Below are positions 36,879 to 44,956 of a DNA stretch of 64,000 nucleotides, piece after piece. The position numbers were made by a program, and so were the translations under genes. The stretch covers positions 333,603 through 397,602 of the forward strand of contig NZ_LMNL01000034.1 of assembly GCF_001422985.1 (NCBI RefSeq), read 5' to 3'. The stretch's first letter is position 1. Each line of letters starts with the position of its first letter. Under the pieces are notes generated by a model. It was not told the DNA's origin. It did no database searches and worked only from the letters and a program-made list of their open reading frames with translations. The stretch is from Methylobacterium sp. Leaf117. GTDB lineage: Bacteria; Pseudomonadota; Alphaproteobacteria; Rhizobiales; Beijerinckiaceae.

Positions 36879-37235
36879 ATGCACGAGAATTCCGCCGGAC
36901 CGGCCGCATTCTGGGCCTCGGTGGCGCACGACGTCACGTCACGGGTCGAGCCGGTGCTGGCCCGAGAAGGCCAGATTCGTGAAGGCAAGGCTCGTGAGGG
37001 CAAGGCGCGTGAGGGCAAGGCTCGTGGAGGCCAGGTTCGTGAAGGCCAGGTTCGTGAAGGCCAGGTCCGCGAAGGCGTGATCGAATACCTGCGCGATCTC
37101 GAGGCTGTGGCCCTGCGGGAGGGCAGCAGCCGCGAGGCCCTGCAGGTGATCGCCTCCGGCCGGCGCCTGCTCGGAGACCGCAGCGAGGTGCCGGCCGACA
37201 AGATCGCCCGCGCAGTGCGAAGCGCCCTGGTCTGA
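36879..37235 (+). CDS. Hypothetical protein with pentapeptide tandem repeats
   Basis: 118 residues. The N-terminus (MHENSAGPAAFWASVAHDVT) and the C-terminus (YLRDLEAVALREGSSREALQ, ADKIARAVRSALV) look like ordinary soluble helices. Between them seven imperfect 5-residue units, R-E-G-(K/Q)-(A/V), form a highly charged and probably helical or disordered stretch. The unit is 15 nt, so copy-number change keeps the frame. The gene is convergent with ecfG, 5 nt apart. Ribosome site: GGGAAGCGAG. Not recognised as a known family. Confidence 0.65.
   Translation: MHENSAGPAAFWASVAHDVTSRVEPVLAREGQIREGKAREGKAREGKARGGQVREGQVREGQVREGVIEYLRDLEAVALREGSSREALQVIASGRRLLGDRSEVPADKIARAVRSALV
36971..37075 (+). repeat. 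15-nt tandem repeat, 7 copies, in coding DNA
   Basis: Seven consecutive 15-nt units of the form CMAGRYTCGTGARGG encode REGKA/REGQV-type pentapeptides. Copies 1, 5 and 6 are nearly identical, and copies 2-4 form a second subtype, showing two rounds of local expansion. Confidence 0.9.
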
Positions 37236-37240
37236 ACTCG

Positions 37241-37825
37241 CTACCCGGGGGGCGCCCCCAGGGCCGCCCGCGTGAAGGCATCGGCGCCGATATCGTCGGT
37301 GCCGTTCATGCCCAGGCTCTCGATGAGCCGTCCGCGCGCCCGGCTGACGCGACTCTTCATGGTGCCCACGGCCACGCCGCAGATCTCGGCCGCCTCCTCG
37401 TAGGTGAAGTTCTGCGCACCCACGAGCACCAGGGCCTCGCGCTGGCTGAACGGCAGGGTGTTCAGGGCTTCCTGGAACTCGAGCATCTCGACGCGGATCT
37501 CCTGCTCGGGCAGGCTCGTGAGGCGCCCCGCCAGGGCACCATCGGCATCTTCCACCTCGCGCTTGCGCTTGCGCTGCTCCGAATAGAACAGGTTGCGCAG
37601 GATGGTGAACAGCCAGGCGGTGAGGTTGGTCCCCCGCGTGAAGCTGTCGGCCTTGGTCCAAGCGCGCACCAGGGTGTCCTGCACGAGGTCGTCGCTGCGG
37701 TCGAGATCGTAGGTCAGCGAGAAGGCGAAGGCGCGCAGCGCGGGAATCGCGCCGAGCAGCAGATTGCGCATCTCGTCATCGGCGCCCCGTGGGGTACCGA
37801 CCGGGCTCTGCATCGCGGCGTTCAT
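37241..37825 (-). CDS. ecfG: General stress ECF sigma factor EcfG
   Basis: 194-residue ECF sigma factor. Region 2: LRAFAFSLTYDLDRSDDLVQ, DTLVRAWTKADSFTRGTNLT, AWLFTILRNLFYSEQRKRKR; region 4: LNTLPFSQREALVLVGAQNF, TYEEAAEICGVAVGTMKSRV. This is the EcfG pattern of the alphaproteobacterial general stress response, where phosphorylated PhyR releases EcfG from NepR. Its ATG overlaps the nepR stop (ATGA), giving coupled, roughly equimolar synthesis. No phyR lies next to the pair in this window. Confidence 0.93.
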   Translation of the reverse strand: MNAAMQSPVGTPRGADDEMRNLLLGAIPALRAFAFSLTYDLDRSDDLVQDTLVRAWTKADSFTRGTNLTAWLFTILRNLFYSEQRKRKREVEDADGALAGRLTSLPEQEIRVEMLEFQEALNTLPFSQREALVLVGAQNFTYEEAAEICGVAVGTMKSRVSRARGRLIESLGMNGTDDIGADAFTRAALGAPPG

Positions 37826-38151
37826 GAAGATCCTCGCGTGTTGCTGCGGGTGGCCAGATCGGCGAGGAGTGCGTCGAAACGGTCGGGAAGGGGCTGTTGC
37901 AGCACCTCGGCGTAGAGGAGGCGCAGGTTGCGGCCGATGCGCCGGCGCGCCTCCGGCGTCATGCCGGTCTGCGAAGCGCGCCGAGGGACGGACAGGGCGC
38001 GGGGCACGACACCCGCAGGACCGCCGAGAACCGCCTCTGTCTCCGCCGCGGGGACTCTCGATGCATCGGCGGCGATGCAGAGAGCCGGCGTGCCGGAGAA
38101 CGAATTGCCGCCCAGGAGGCTCAGGTTCGGTTCGCTCGAATCAGTGCTCAT
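37822..38151 (-). CDS. nepR: Anti-sigma factor NepR
   Basis: 109 residues. The C-terminal half has the NepR signature: RRIGRNLRLLYAEVLQQPLP followed by DRFDALLADL, the two helices that bind either EcfG or the sigma-like domain of PhyR. The N-terminal ~60 residues are disordered and Ala/Pro-rich. Directly upstream of and overlapping ecfG. I could not find a GGAAC-type autoregulatory promoter in the 395 nt before it. Confidence 0.92.
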   Translation of the reverse strand: MSTDSSEPNLSLLGGNSFSGTPALCIAADASRVPAAETEAVLGGPAGVVPRALSVPRRASQTGMTPEARRRIGRNLRLLYAEVLQQPLPDRFDALLADLATRSNTRGSS

Positions 38152-38546
38152 CGCTGCCCATCGCTCGACGGCAGCTTCGGGAGAGCCCGGAGCGCCGTCA
38201 TTTCGGCCGCCGTGCTACGGCTGCGCGATTTAACGGCCACTGAAAAACGCATTCATCGGATCTTAAGTCTGCGAATGCAGCCGAAAGACCATGCCCTTTA
38301 TCCGGAAACGATTAGATACAAACTTGAACTCTCAATCAAGCATCACCATGGCAGCGGTATAGTCCACGGATGCTGTCGCTAAGCTGAACCGTACGCCGCC
38401 GCGAAGGACCTGTGCACCGGCAACGACCGGCGGCTCACCCGTCCGCACGCTTCGCGTTCGCCGTGGCCCGGCGCTTGCCCGATCCTTGCCTGACGCTTGC
38501 CGGGTCTTTGCCCGCCCTTCGTAGCCTCCAGCGGAACTCCCATCCG
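38152..38546. other. Divergent intergenic region between nepR and glsA
   Basis: 395 nt. The segment 38230-38370 is AT-rich and should contain the nepR promoter; a GGAAC box was looked for and not found. No gene can be supported here. Confidence 0.5.
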
Positions 38547-39488
38547 ATGCCGTCAGACGTGCCCGACCTCGACCGTGTCGTCCGCGAGATCACCGACGAG
38601 ATGCGGGATCGGCAGGACCGCGGCGAGGTGGCGACCTACATACCCGAACTCGCGCGCGTCGATGCCGGGGCCTTCGGCCTCGTGGTGATCGACGCCGAGG
38701 GCCGGGTCGCGGCCGGCGGCGACTGCGACGTGCCGTTCTCGATCCAGAGCATCTCGAAGGTCTTTACCCTGACCCTCGCCCTCGGCATGGCCGGCGACCG
38801 GCTCTGGCGTCGCGTCGGGCGCGAGCCATCCGGCAGCCCGTTCAATTCCATCGTTCAGCTGGAACGCGAGCGTGGCATCCCGCGCAATCCCTTCATCAAT
38901 GCGGGCGCCATCGCGGTCACCGATCTGATCCTCTCGGGCCACCAGCCTCGGGAGGCCCTCGGCGAGATCCTGCGCTTCCTGCAGTTCCTGGCCCAGGACC
39001 CCACCATCACCATCGACGAGGCCGTCGCGGCCTCGGAACTGCGCACGGGCTTCCGCAACATGGCGCTGGCCAACTACATGAAATCCTTCGGGGTGCTCGA
39101 CAACCCGGTCGATTTCACCCTCGGCGTCTACTTTCACCACTGCGCCATCGCCATGTCGTGCCGCCAGCTCGCCATGGCCGGGCGCTTCCTCGCCCATTCC
39201 GGGCGCAATCCCTCCACGGGACATTCCGTGGTTTCGCCGGAGCGGGCGCGCCGCATCAACGCGGTGATGCTCACCTGCGGCCATTACGACGGCTCCGGCG
39301 AGTTCGCCTACCGCGTCGGCCTGCCCGGCAAGAGCGGCGTCGGCGGCGGCATCCTGGCGATCGCTCCCGGCAAGGCCTCGATCGCCGTCTGGTCGCCCGG
39401 ACTCGACACCTCGGGCAACTCACACCTCGGGCGGATCGCCCTGGAGATGCTGACGAAACGTCTCGGATGGTCGATCTTCGGGGCGTAA
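38547..39488 (+). CDS. glsA: Glutaminase A
   Basis: 313-residue serine-type glutaminase that converts glutamine to glutamate and ammonia. The catalytic Ser-x-x-Lys is in [12 protein letters not shown]; other family stretches are [31 protein letters not shown] and [16 protein letters not shown], with [18 protein letters not shown] near the end. The ATG at 38547 matches the family start; earlier frames are low-complexity. The ribosome site is weak. glnII, which makes glutamine, lies 1 kb downstream on the other strand. Confidence 0.95.
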   Translation: MPSDVPDLDRVVREITDEMRDRQDRGEVATYIPELARVDAGAFGLVVIDAEGRVAAGGDCDVPFSIQSISKVFTLTLALGMAGDRLWRRVGREPSGSPFNSIVQLERERGIPRNPFINAGAIAVTDLILSGHQPREALGEILRFLQFLAQDPTITIDEAVAASELRTGFRNMALANYMKSFGVLDNPVDFTLGVYFHHCAIAMSCRQLAMAGRFLAHSGRNPSTGHSVVSPERARRINAVMLTCGHYDGSGEFAYRVGLPGKSGVGGGILAIAPGKASIAVWSPGLDTSGNSHLGRIALEMLTKRLGWSIFGA

Positions 39489-39510
39489 AGGACGCTCGAC
39501 CTCCGGACCG

Positions 39511-40147
39511 CTACACGCAACAGGGCGCGGGGGCTTGTCCTTCTGACCCTGCGGGGGCTTGTCCTTCTGACCCTGCGGGGGCTTGTCCTTCTGACCCTGC
39601 GGGGGCTTGCCGCTTCAGCGCATCGAGATAGGCGCGCAGCAGGGTGACGCGCCTGGGCCGGAAGCTGGTGCCGGCGGCTTCGGCAGCGGCGATCCGGTCC
39701 GCACGGAACATCCTGTGCGCCCCGCGCAGGCGGCACCACGGGAGGACCACGAGCTTTCGGTCGAGATAGACGATCGCGAGCGGCCAAATCGTGCGCTCGG
39801 TTGAGCCTTTCGTCCTTGTCGGCGTAGCGGATCGTCACCGCCCCCTCGCGCCAGCAGCCCTCCCGGATCGTCGCCAGCACGACCGAGGGCGCGAAGCGCG
39901 CCTCGGAGCGGCGAACCCGGGAGACGGCATGAGGCAGGTGCTGCTGGCTCGCATCCGGCAGGGTCGCCGCCACCTTGGCCACTACCGCCTCGGCCGCTCG
40001 CGCCAGGGCCGGCCCCCCCATGTGCCGCACCGCCGACAGGCCGAGCACCAGGGCCTCGATCTCGATCCGGTCAAAGATCTGAGGCGGCAGCGCTCCATCC
40101 TCGATCAGGCGATAGCCGTAGCCACGCTCGTGCTCGATCCGGGCTCC
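39511..40147 (-). pseudogene. Decayed WYL-domain transcriptional regulator (YafY-like)
   Basis: A YafY-type regulator in pieces. The segment 40147-39800 reads GARIEHERGYGYRLIEDGAL and RIEIEALVLGLSAVRHMGGP up to REGAVTIRYADKDERLN. Then the frame shifts (around 39790-39800), and the continuation TIWPLAIVYLDRKLVVLPWC and RLRGAHRMFRADRI is in another frame. The N-terminal winged HTH cannot be found in the 210 nt upstream. The C-terminal tail is formed by 24-nt repeats (QAPAGSEG). Two lesions make function unlikely. Confidence 0.75.
39527..39610. repeat. 24-nt tandem repeat, three identical copies plus a partial
   Basis: Three exact 24-nt units at 39527-39550, 39551-39574 and 39575-39598, then a partial copy. 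Exact identity indicates recent slippage or expansion. In the pseudogene frame each unit encodes QAPAGSEG. It starts 38 nt after the glsA stop. Confidence 0.92.
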
Positions 40148-40356
40148 GGCTGCCGGACCTGCTGCGGCACTCGCCCTATGCGTGATTCGACAAGTCCGGC
40201 GACCCACTCCTCGACGCCTGGATCGACCGCTGCACGGATCGCCCCAGCGCACGCTTGTCTGCCGACTTCGGCGCGCGGTGTCTGGCCACGGCCCAACTGG
40301 CCTGGCCGCATCCGGCGCAAAGGTGCCAGCGAAAGGATTTAGCGCCTGCGAAACAG

Positions 40357-40394
40357 GCAAAAAAGAAGGCCCGCCGCAGGTGATGCGACGGGCC
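40357..40394 (-). terminator. Rho-independent terminator of glnII
   Basis: On the minus strand a GC-rich hairpin (GGCCCG-N-CGCA / TGCG-N-CGGGCC, loop of 5) is followed by a T-rich tract (TTCTTTTTT), 44 nt after the glnII stop. This is the clearest intrinsic terminator in the window. Confidence 0.85.
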
Positions 40395-40437
40395 GTGATT
40401 TTAAATCGAGCAAATATCTACGGAAATCGCCTAAATC

Positions 40438-41478
40438 TTAGGCGGCGGCCTTCTGACTGGTCTCGGTCGGAACCGACGAGATCGTCTTCAGGATCTGCGA
40501 AGCGATCTGGTAGGGGTCCCCCTGGCTGTTGGGCCGGCGGTCTTCCAAATAGCCCTTGTACGCGTTGTTGACGAAGCTGTGCGGCACGCGGATCGAGGCG
40601 CCGCGATCGGCGACGCCGTAGCTGAACTGGTCGATGGCCGCGGTCTCGTGCTTGCCGGTCAGGCGCATGTGGTTGTCGGGGCCATAGACGGCGATGTGGT
40701 CGTCAAGGTTCTCCTTGAAGGCCGCCATCAACGCCTCGAAATAGGCCTGTCCGCCCACCGTGCGCATGTGCTCGGTCGAGAAGTTGGCATGCATGCCGGA
40801 GCCGTTCCAGTCGGTCGCGCCGAGCGGCTTGCAATGGTATTCGACGTCGATCTCGTATGACTCGCACAGGCGCTGGAGCAGGTAGCGGGCGACCCACATC
40901 TCGTCGGCGGCCTTTTTGGAGCCCTTGCCGAAGATCTGGAACTCCCACTGACCCTTGGCCACCTCGGCGTTGATGCCCTCGTGGTTGATGCCGGCGTCGA
41001 GGCAGAGGTCGAGGTGCTCCTCGACGATCTTGCGGGCGATGCTGCCGACTTCCTTGTAGCCGACGCCGCAATAGTACGGGCCCTGCGGAGCCGGGTATCC
41101 GGCGGCGGGGAAGCCGAGCGGGCGGCCGTCCTTGTAGAAGAAATACTCCTGCTCGAAGCCGAACCAGGCGCCGTCATCGTCCAGGATGGTGGCGCGCTTG
41201 TTCGATGCGTGCGGCGTGACGCCATCGGGCATCATGACTTCGCACATCACCAGCACGCCGTTCTTGCGGGTGGAATCGGGGAAGTGCCGCACGGGCTTGA
41301 GCATGCAGTCGGAGCTGCCGCCCTCGGCCTGCATCGTCGAGCTGCCGTCGAAGCCCCAGAGCGGAAGCTGCTCGAGCGTCGGGAACCCGTCGAACTCCTT
41401 GATCTGGGTCTTGCCGCGCAGGTTCGGCACCGGGGTGTAGCCGTCGAGCCAGATATACTCGAGTTTGTATTTCGTCAT
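40438..41478 (-). CDS. glnII: Glutamine synthetase II (eukaryote-like GlnII)
   Basis: 346-residue decameric-type glutamine synthetase, ATP-dependent ammonia assimilation in the cytoplasm. Motifs: YIWLDGYTPVPNLRGKTQI, WGFDGSSTMQAEGGSSD, AWFGFEQEYFFYKDGRPLGF, ATDWNGSGMHANFST and DRGASIRVPHSFV. It lacks the GSI adenylylation region, so control is transcriptional; a sigma-54 type promoter lies upstream. The ATG at 41478 has GAGAGG upstream. Followed by an intrinsic terminator: a single-gene unit. Confidence 0.97.
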   Translation of the reverse strand: MTKYKLEYIWLDGYTPVPNLRGKTQIKEFDGFPTLEQLPLWGFDGSSTMQAEGGSSDCMLKPVRHFPDSTRKNGVLVMCEVMMPDGVTPHASNKRATILDDDGAWFGFEQEYFFYKDGRPLGFPAAGYPAPQGPYYCGVGYKEVGSIARKIVEEHLDLCLDAGINHEGINAEVAKGQWEFQIFGKGSKKAADEMWVARYLLQRLCESYEIDVEYHCKPLGATDWNGSGMHANFSTEHMRTVGGQAYFEALMAAFKENLDDHIAVYGPDNHMRLTGKHETAAIDQFSYGVADRGASIRVPHSFVNNAYKGYLEDRRPNSQGDPYQIASQILKTISSVPTETSQKAAA

Positions 41479-41559
41479 GCCGAGCCTCTCGTCCTGTAGC
41501 GATGCGACATCCGAGGACACCTGAGCGGATGCGCAGCCATCGCTGGCTGGGCCGGCCTA

Positions 41560-41575
41560 AGCAACGATCGCGCCA
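41560..41575 (-). promoter_or_regulatory. Sigma-54 promoter of glnII
   Basis: The minus strand reads TGGCGC-GATCG-TTGCT, matching the sigma-54 consensus TGGCAC-N5-TTGCW at all but one base. It predicts a start site about 70 nt before the glnII ATG and fits nitrogen-limitation control through NtrC. NtrC binding sites were not recognised. Confidence 0.7.
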
Positions 41576-41674
41576 GACGTTCCGGAACCCGGGATGCGGC
41601 AAATGGACCATAACAACCGGCGTGAGATTTCCTTAACGGGTTCCCACTAGCGCTGGCAGGATCAGGAGATCGCG

Positions 41675-42781
41675 ATGCGCAGACAGGTCGGGAGCATGCT
41701 CGCGGGCGCCGCCCTGATCGCCGCCATGGCGTCGGGGTTCGGCATCGGGTCCTTGGGGGCGGGCGAGCCGAGGGGAACCAGGGCCGGCACGGTGCAGGCC
41801 GAGGCTGCGGCCCTGCGCGAAACCTATCGACGCGTCGACGAGCCGGTCCATCCGGCGAACAATCCCTACAGCGCCGCGAAATCCGAACTCGGTCAGCGCC
41901 TGTTCTTCGATCCGCGGCTTTCGGGCGGTGGCACGATGAGTTGCGCCAGTTGCCACATTCCGTCCCGGTCGTGGAGCGATGGCCGGCCGCGCGGCATCGG
42001 CGAGACCGGTGCGGCGATGAAGGTGCGCACGCCGACCCTCCTCGACGTCGCCCAGATCCCGATCTTGGGGTGGGACGGCAAGTTTCGCGATCTCGAGAAT
42101 GTCGCCTTCACGCCGATCACGAGCGCGAGCGCGATGAACCTGCCCGAAGACACGCTGATGCAGCGCCTCCGGGCCGAGCCCACTTACGTCCGGGCCTTCG
42201 CCGACGCCTTCCCGGATCACACCACGGCAGCCTCCGCCCCCGGCGCTCCCCCTGAAAGCGCGATCAGCCGCCGCACCGTCGAGCTGGCCCTGGCCACCTT
42301 CCAGCGCTCCATCGTATCCGGCGAAGCCCCGTTCGACCGCTGGGTCGCCGGAAACGAGGACGCCATCAGCCCGAGCGCAAAGGCCGGCTTCGCGGTGTTC
42401 AACGGCAAGGGCCAGTGCGCGGCCTGCCATTCCGGCTGGACCTTCACCGACGGCTCCTTCCACGACATCGGCGCCGGCACCGGTGGCGACATCGGCCGGG
42501 CCGCGTTCTTCCCGGACTCGGAGCAGCTGCGCTACGCCTTCAAGACCCCGACCCTGCGCGATGTCGCCGAGCGCGGGCCCTACATGCACGACGGTTCGCT
42601 GCAGTCTCTGCAAGAGGTCATCGATCTCTACGATCGCGGCGGCATCGACCGGCCGAGCCGCTCGCCCGCAATTCGGCCGCTCGGCCTGACCGATACCGAG
42701 AAGCAGGACCTGATCGCCTTCCTGACCTCCCTGACGGCCGATGGTCCGGCGGCCGCCGCTCCCCAGCATCGCCTCAACTGA
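41675..42781 (+). CDS. MauG/CcpA-like dihaem cytochrome c peroxidase
   Basis: 368-residue periplasmic protein with an N-terminal signal peptide and two c-type haem sites, C90-A-S-C93-H94 and C248-A-A-C251-H252. Family stretches LGQRLFFDPRLSGGGTMSCA, TPTLLDVAQIPILGWDG, TPTLRDVAERGPYMHDGSLQ and LTDTEKQDLIAFLTSL are present; Met in YMHDGS is the likely distal or axial ligand of the second haem. These enzymes reduce peroxide or, as MauG does, carry out remote oxidation of a partner protein. AGGAG precedes the ATG. A cupredoxin gene lies 1.6 kb downstream. Confidence 0.92.
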   Translation: MRRQVGSMLAGAALIAAMASGFGIGSLGAGEPRGTRAGTVQAEAAALRETYRRVDEPVHPANNPYSAAKSELGQRLFFDPRLSGGGTMSCASCHIPSRSWSDGRPRGIGETGAAMKVRTPTLLDVAQIPILGWDGKFRDLENVAFTPITSASAMNLPEDTLMQRLRAEPTYVRAFADAFPDHTTAASAPGAPPESAISRRTVELALATFQRSIVSGEAPFDRWVAGNEDAISPSAKAGFAVFNGKGQCAACHSGWTFTDGSFHDIGAGTGGDIGRAAFFPDSEQLRYAFKTPTLRDVAERGPYMHDGSLQSLQEVIDLYDRGGIDRPSRSPAIRPLGLTDTEKQDLIAFLTSLTADGPAAAAPQHRLN

Positions 42782-42809
42782 CGACGCGCCCCTCCGACGA
42801 AGCTCGCCC

Positions 42810-43046
42810 TCAGCGGAACAGCGGCAGGCTCGCGCCCAGAAGTCCGAGTCCTCCGACGAGCAGGCGCCCGGACCAGAGTTCGAGACGATCGGCCCGGTCC
42901 GGTCTCCGCGTGGCCGCGTAGGACAGGCCCGTTCCAAGCATCAGGCTCGACAGGCTCAAAGCTGCGATCATCGGGCCCTTCGGACGAAACGGCAGGTCAT
43001 GGTTCTTGTCTAACTTTGCCAAGCTTGGCAGGCCAGTTGTCGCCAT
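42810..43046 (-). CDS. Small two-span membrane protein
   Basis: 78 residues with two hydrophobic segments (PMIAALSLSSLMLGTGLSYA and LLVGGLGLLGASLPLF) separated by a charged loop rich in Arg and Asp. The ATG has AAAGG 4 nt upstream. Convergent with the peroxidase gene. No family recognised. Confidence 0.6.
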   Translation of the reverse strand: MATTGLPSLAKLDKNHDLPFRPKGPMIAALSLSSLMLGTGLSYAATRRPDRADRLELWSGRLLVGGLGLLGASLPLFR

Positions 43047-43250
43047 AGCCTTTCGTTCGCCACCGTCATCAAACTCTGACCGCCGAGGGTCGGATGCGAG
43101 GAATACTTCGCGATCGCTGTGAATCAGGGCCCGGACAAGTTAACCATTTGGTAAGATCCGTTAACGAATTCCTTCCGCGAAAGAACAAAGACGCGTAGTT
43201 TTTACCGACCGGCAAGCCCCCGCGCCGGCGTCGTGAACAAGGCCTCCCCC

Positions 43251-44291
43251 ATGCACCCTGGAAGACGCTGGCTGCCGCATGGCGCAGTCATGATGACGAC
43301 GACGCTCCTCACCCTCGCCGGCACGAATGCCGCGATGGCGCACGTCAAATGGTTCTGTGCCTACGATCTCGTCGGCGCCCCGCGCGGCCTCGACGAAGTC
43401 CTGTGCTCGGATTTCGAGAAGCTGGTCGGCCTCTCGGTCCTCGCCCTGCTGGTGGGGGGGCTCCTCGAGGGAACGGTGCTGGGGGCAGCACTGATCCGAT
43501 CCCTCGACCGCACCACCGCCTGGGCGCGCGCCAACACCGAACTGATGTTCCGGGCGGTACTGGGCGCCTTCTTCGTCGCGCTCTGGACGCTGGGCGGCGT
43601 TATCCTGACTCCGGAGCTGAAGACCGCCAACACCGCCCTGCCCTGGTTCCAGCTCGCCATCGCCGCCGGGTTCCTGTGGCGCCGGACAATGCCTTTCTCG
43701 GCCCTGGGGATCGTCGTGCTGTTCGCCACCGCGGTGGCCGAGTACGGCGCATTCCACCTCGCCGACTATCCGATCTTCCTCGGACTCGCCGGCTATTGCG
43801 CCCTGACCGGCCTCGGCCGCGCGCTGCCCGGAAACGTCCGGCCGCTCGATCTCGTGCGCTACACCGCCGCCGTGACCCTGATGTGGGCCTCGGTCGAGAA
43901 ATGGGCCTATCCCCAATGGTCCTACCCGCTCTTCATCGAACATCCCGCCATGACACTCGGGTTCACGGGCGAGTTCTTCATGAAGGCCGCCGGGGCGGTG
44001 GAGTTCGCGCTCGCCTTCGCCCTGGTCTGCACGCCGCTCGTCCGCCGGGTCGCCGCGATCCTGCTGGCCGCCACCTTCGTCACGGCGATCTTCGAGTTCG
44101 GGAAGATCGACGCGATCGGCCATGCCCCGATCATCGTCGCCATGGTGGCGATCGCCGCCGACAACGCCACGGCGCCCTACCGCCTGCGCAGCCTGGCCCT
44201 GACGCCCGTGGGCTTCGGGGCGGCCCTCGCGGCCTTCATCGGGCTCTACTACGGCGCCCATGCGCTGCTGCAGGGCTCGACCGTGCTTTAG
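43251..44291 (+). CDS. Multi-span membrane protein (DoxX-like topology)
   Basis: 346 residues with about eight to ten hydrophobic segments after a signal-anchor-like start (GAVMMTTTLLTLAGTNAAMA). The early motif HVKWFCAYDLVGAPRGLDEV, with a Cys and His, and later ASVEKWAYPQWSYPLF are reminiscent of DoxX/SURF4-like proteins, but I cannot assign a function. A GTG at 43233 could start a slightly longer form without a ribosome site. It lies between a MauG-like peroxidase and a cupredoxin, which may point to a periplasmic redox context. Confidence 0.75.
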   Translation: MHPGRRWLPHGAVMMTTTLLTLAGTNAAMAHVKWFCAYDLVGAPRGLDEVLCSDFEKLVGLSVLALLVGGLLEGTVLGAALIRSLDRTTAWARANTELMFRAVLGAFFVALWTLGGVILTPELKTANTALPWFQLAIAAGFLWRRTMPFSALGIVVLFATAVAEYGAFHLADYPIFLGLAGYCALTGLGRALPGNVRPLDLVRYTAAVTLMWASVEKWAYPQWSYPLFIEHPAMTLGFTGEFFMKAAGAVEFALAFALVCTPLVRRVAAILLAATFVTAIFEFGKIDAIGHAPIIVAMVAIAADNATAPYRLRSLALTPVGFGAALAAFIGLYYGAHALLQGSTVL

Positions 44292-44397
44292 AGAGTGTCC
44301 GGGATCAGCGGAAACTGGTTATCCCGACACGACAAACGAAAGACTCTCGCGGCCGAGACCGCCTCGGCGGCGGGAGGCGGAAGGCTCCCGCGGGACC

Positions 44398-44745
44398 TCA
44401 GTGGCCGTCGACGCGGACGGTCAGGCGCATCTTGGGATGGATGCCGCACAGGACCGCGAAGGTCCCGGGTACGGTAAAGACCACCTGTGTCCTGCTTCCG
44501 GGCTTCAGGTCCCCGGAATCGAAGCTGAAGTCGGGCGCGTCGATGTAGACGTGGTGGAGGAGGTCGCCATCGTCGTTGACGATCTCCACCCGCGCGCCCC
44601 GCGACACGTTCAGGGCGTTCGGCTGGAAGGCGCGCCCCTTCTGCGACACGTGCAGGCTCGGAGTTCCGACGGCCGCCAGAGCGAGGCCGGCGCTGGCCGC
44701 CCCCAGAAATCCGAACGCCACGCAGAATGAGGTCAGGCGCCGCAT
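44398..44745 (-). CDS. Cupredoxin (type 1 copper protein, plastocyanin-like)
   Basis: 115-residue exported blue-copper-type protein. Signal peptide about 1-26 (FCVAFGFLGAASAGLALAA). Copper ligands fit the pattern H64 or H65 (LLHHVYID), C100, H103 and M106 (VLCGIHPKM). The short ligand loop CGIHPKM resembles methylamine-utilisation-type cupredoxins and CopC-like carriers. A role in electron transfer to or from a periplasmic enzyme is likely; the MauG-like peroxidase 1.6 kb away is one candidate partner. Confidence 0.88.
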   Translation of the reverse strand: MRRLTSFCVAFGFLGAASAGLALAAVGTPSLHVSQKGRAFQPNALNVSRGARVEIVNDDGDLLHHVYIDAPDFSFDSGDLKPGSRTQVVFTVPGTFAVLCGIHPKMRLTVRVDGH

Positions 44746-44956
44746 CCGTTCTCCATCCGCTCGTGATGCCGTGGCCTTCCACTTGGCCCGTCACATCGAA
44801 CGAAGGACCGGACAATCGACGGGAAGACTCGGCACCACGACCCCTGTCATAACGGAGTGAACGGGCGGTTAAGGTCGAAACGCTCAAGGCATGCAGCAAG
44901 ACGGCTTTAACATATCTCGACTATTCTTCTTTGGCAGGGGCAACGGGACAGCAGTG

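Noticed and set aside
36971..37075. CRISPR or iteron array
   Set aside because: Contiguous 15-nt units without spacers that keep a reading frame; coding repeat.
39527..39610. CRISPR-like array
   Set aside because: The 24-nt units are directly adjacent with no spacers; it is a simple tandem repeat in a pseudogene.
40148..40356. Missing HTH of the WYL regulator, or a transposase fragment
   Set aside because: No frame on either strand gives a recognisable HTH or transposase motif.
43233..43250. GTG start for the DoxX-like membrane protein
   Set aside because: No ribosome site upstream; the ATG at 43251 gives an equally good N-terminus.
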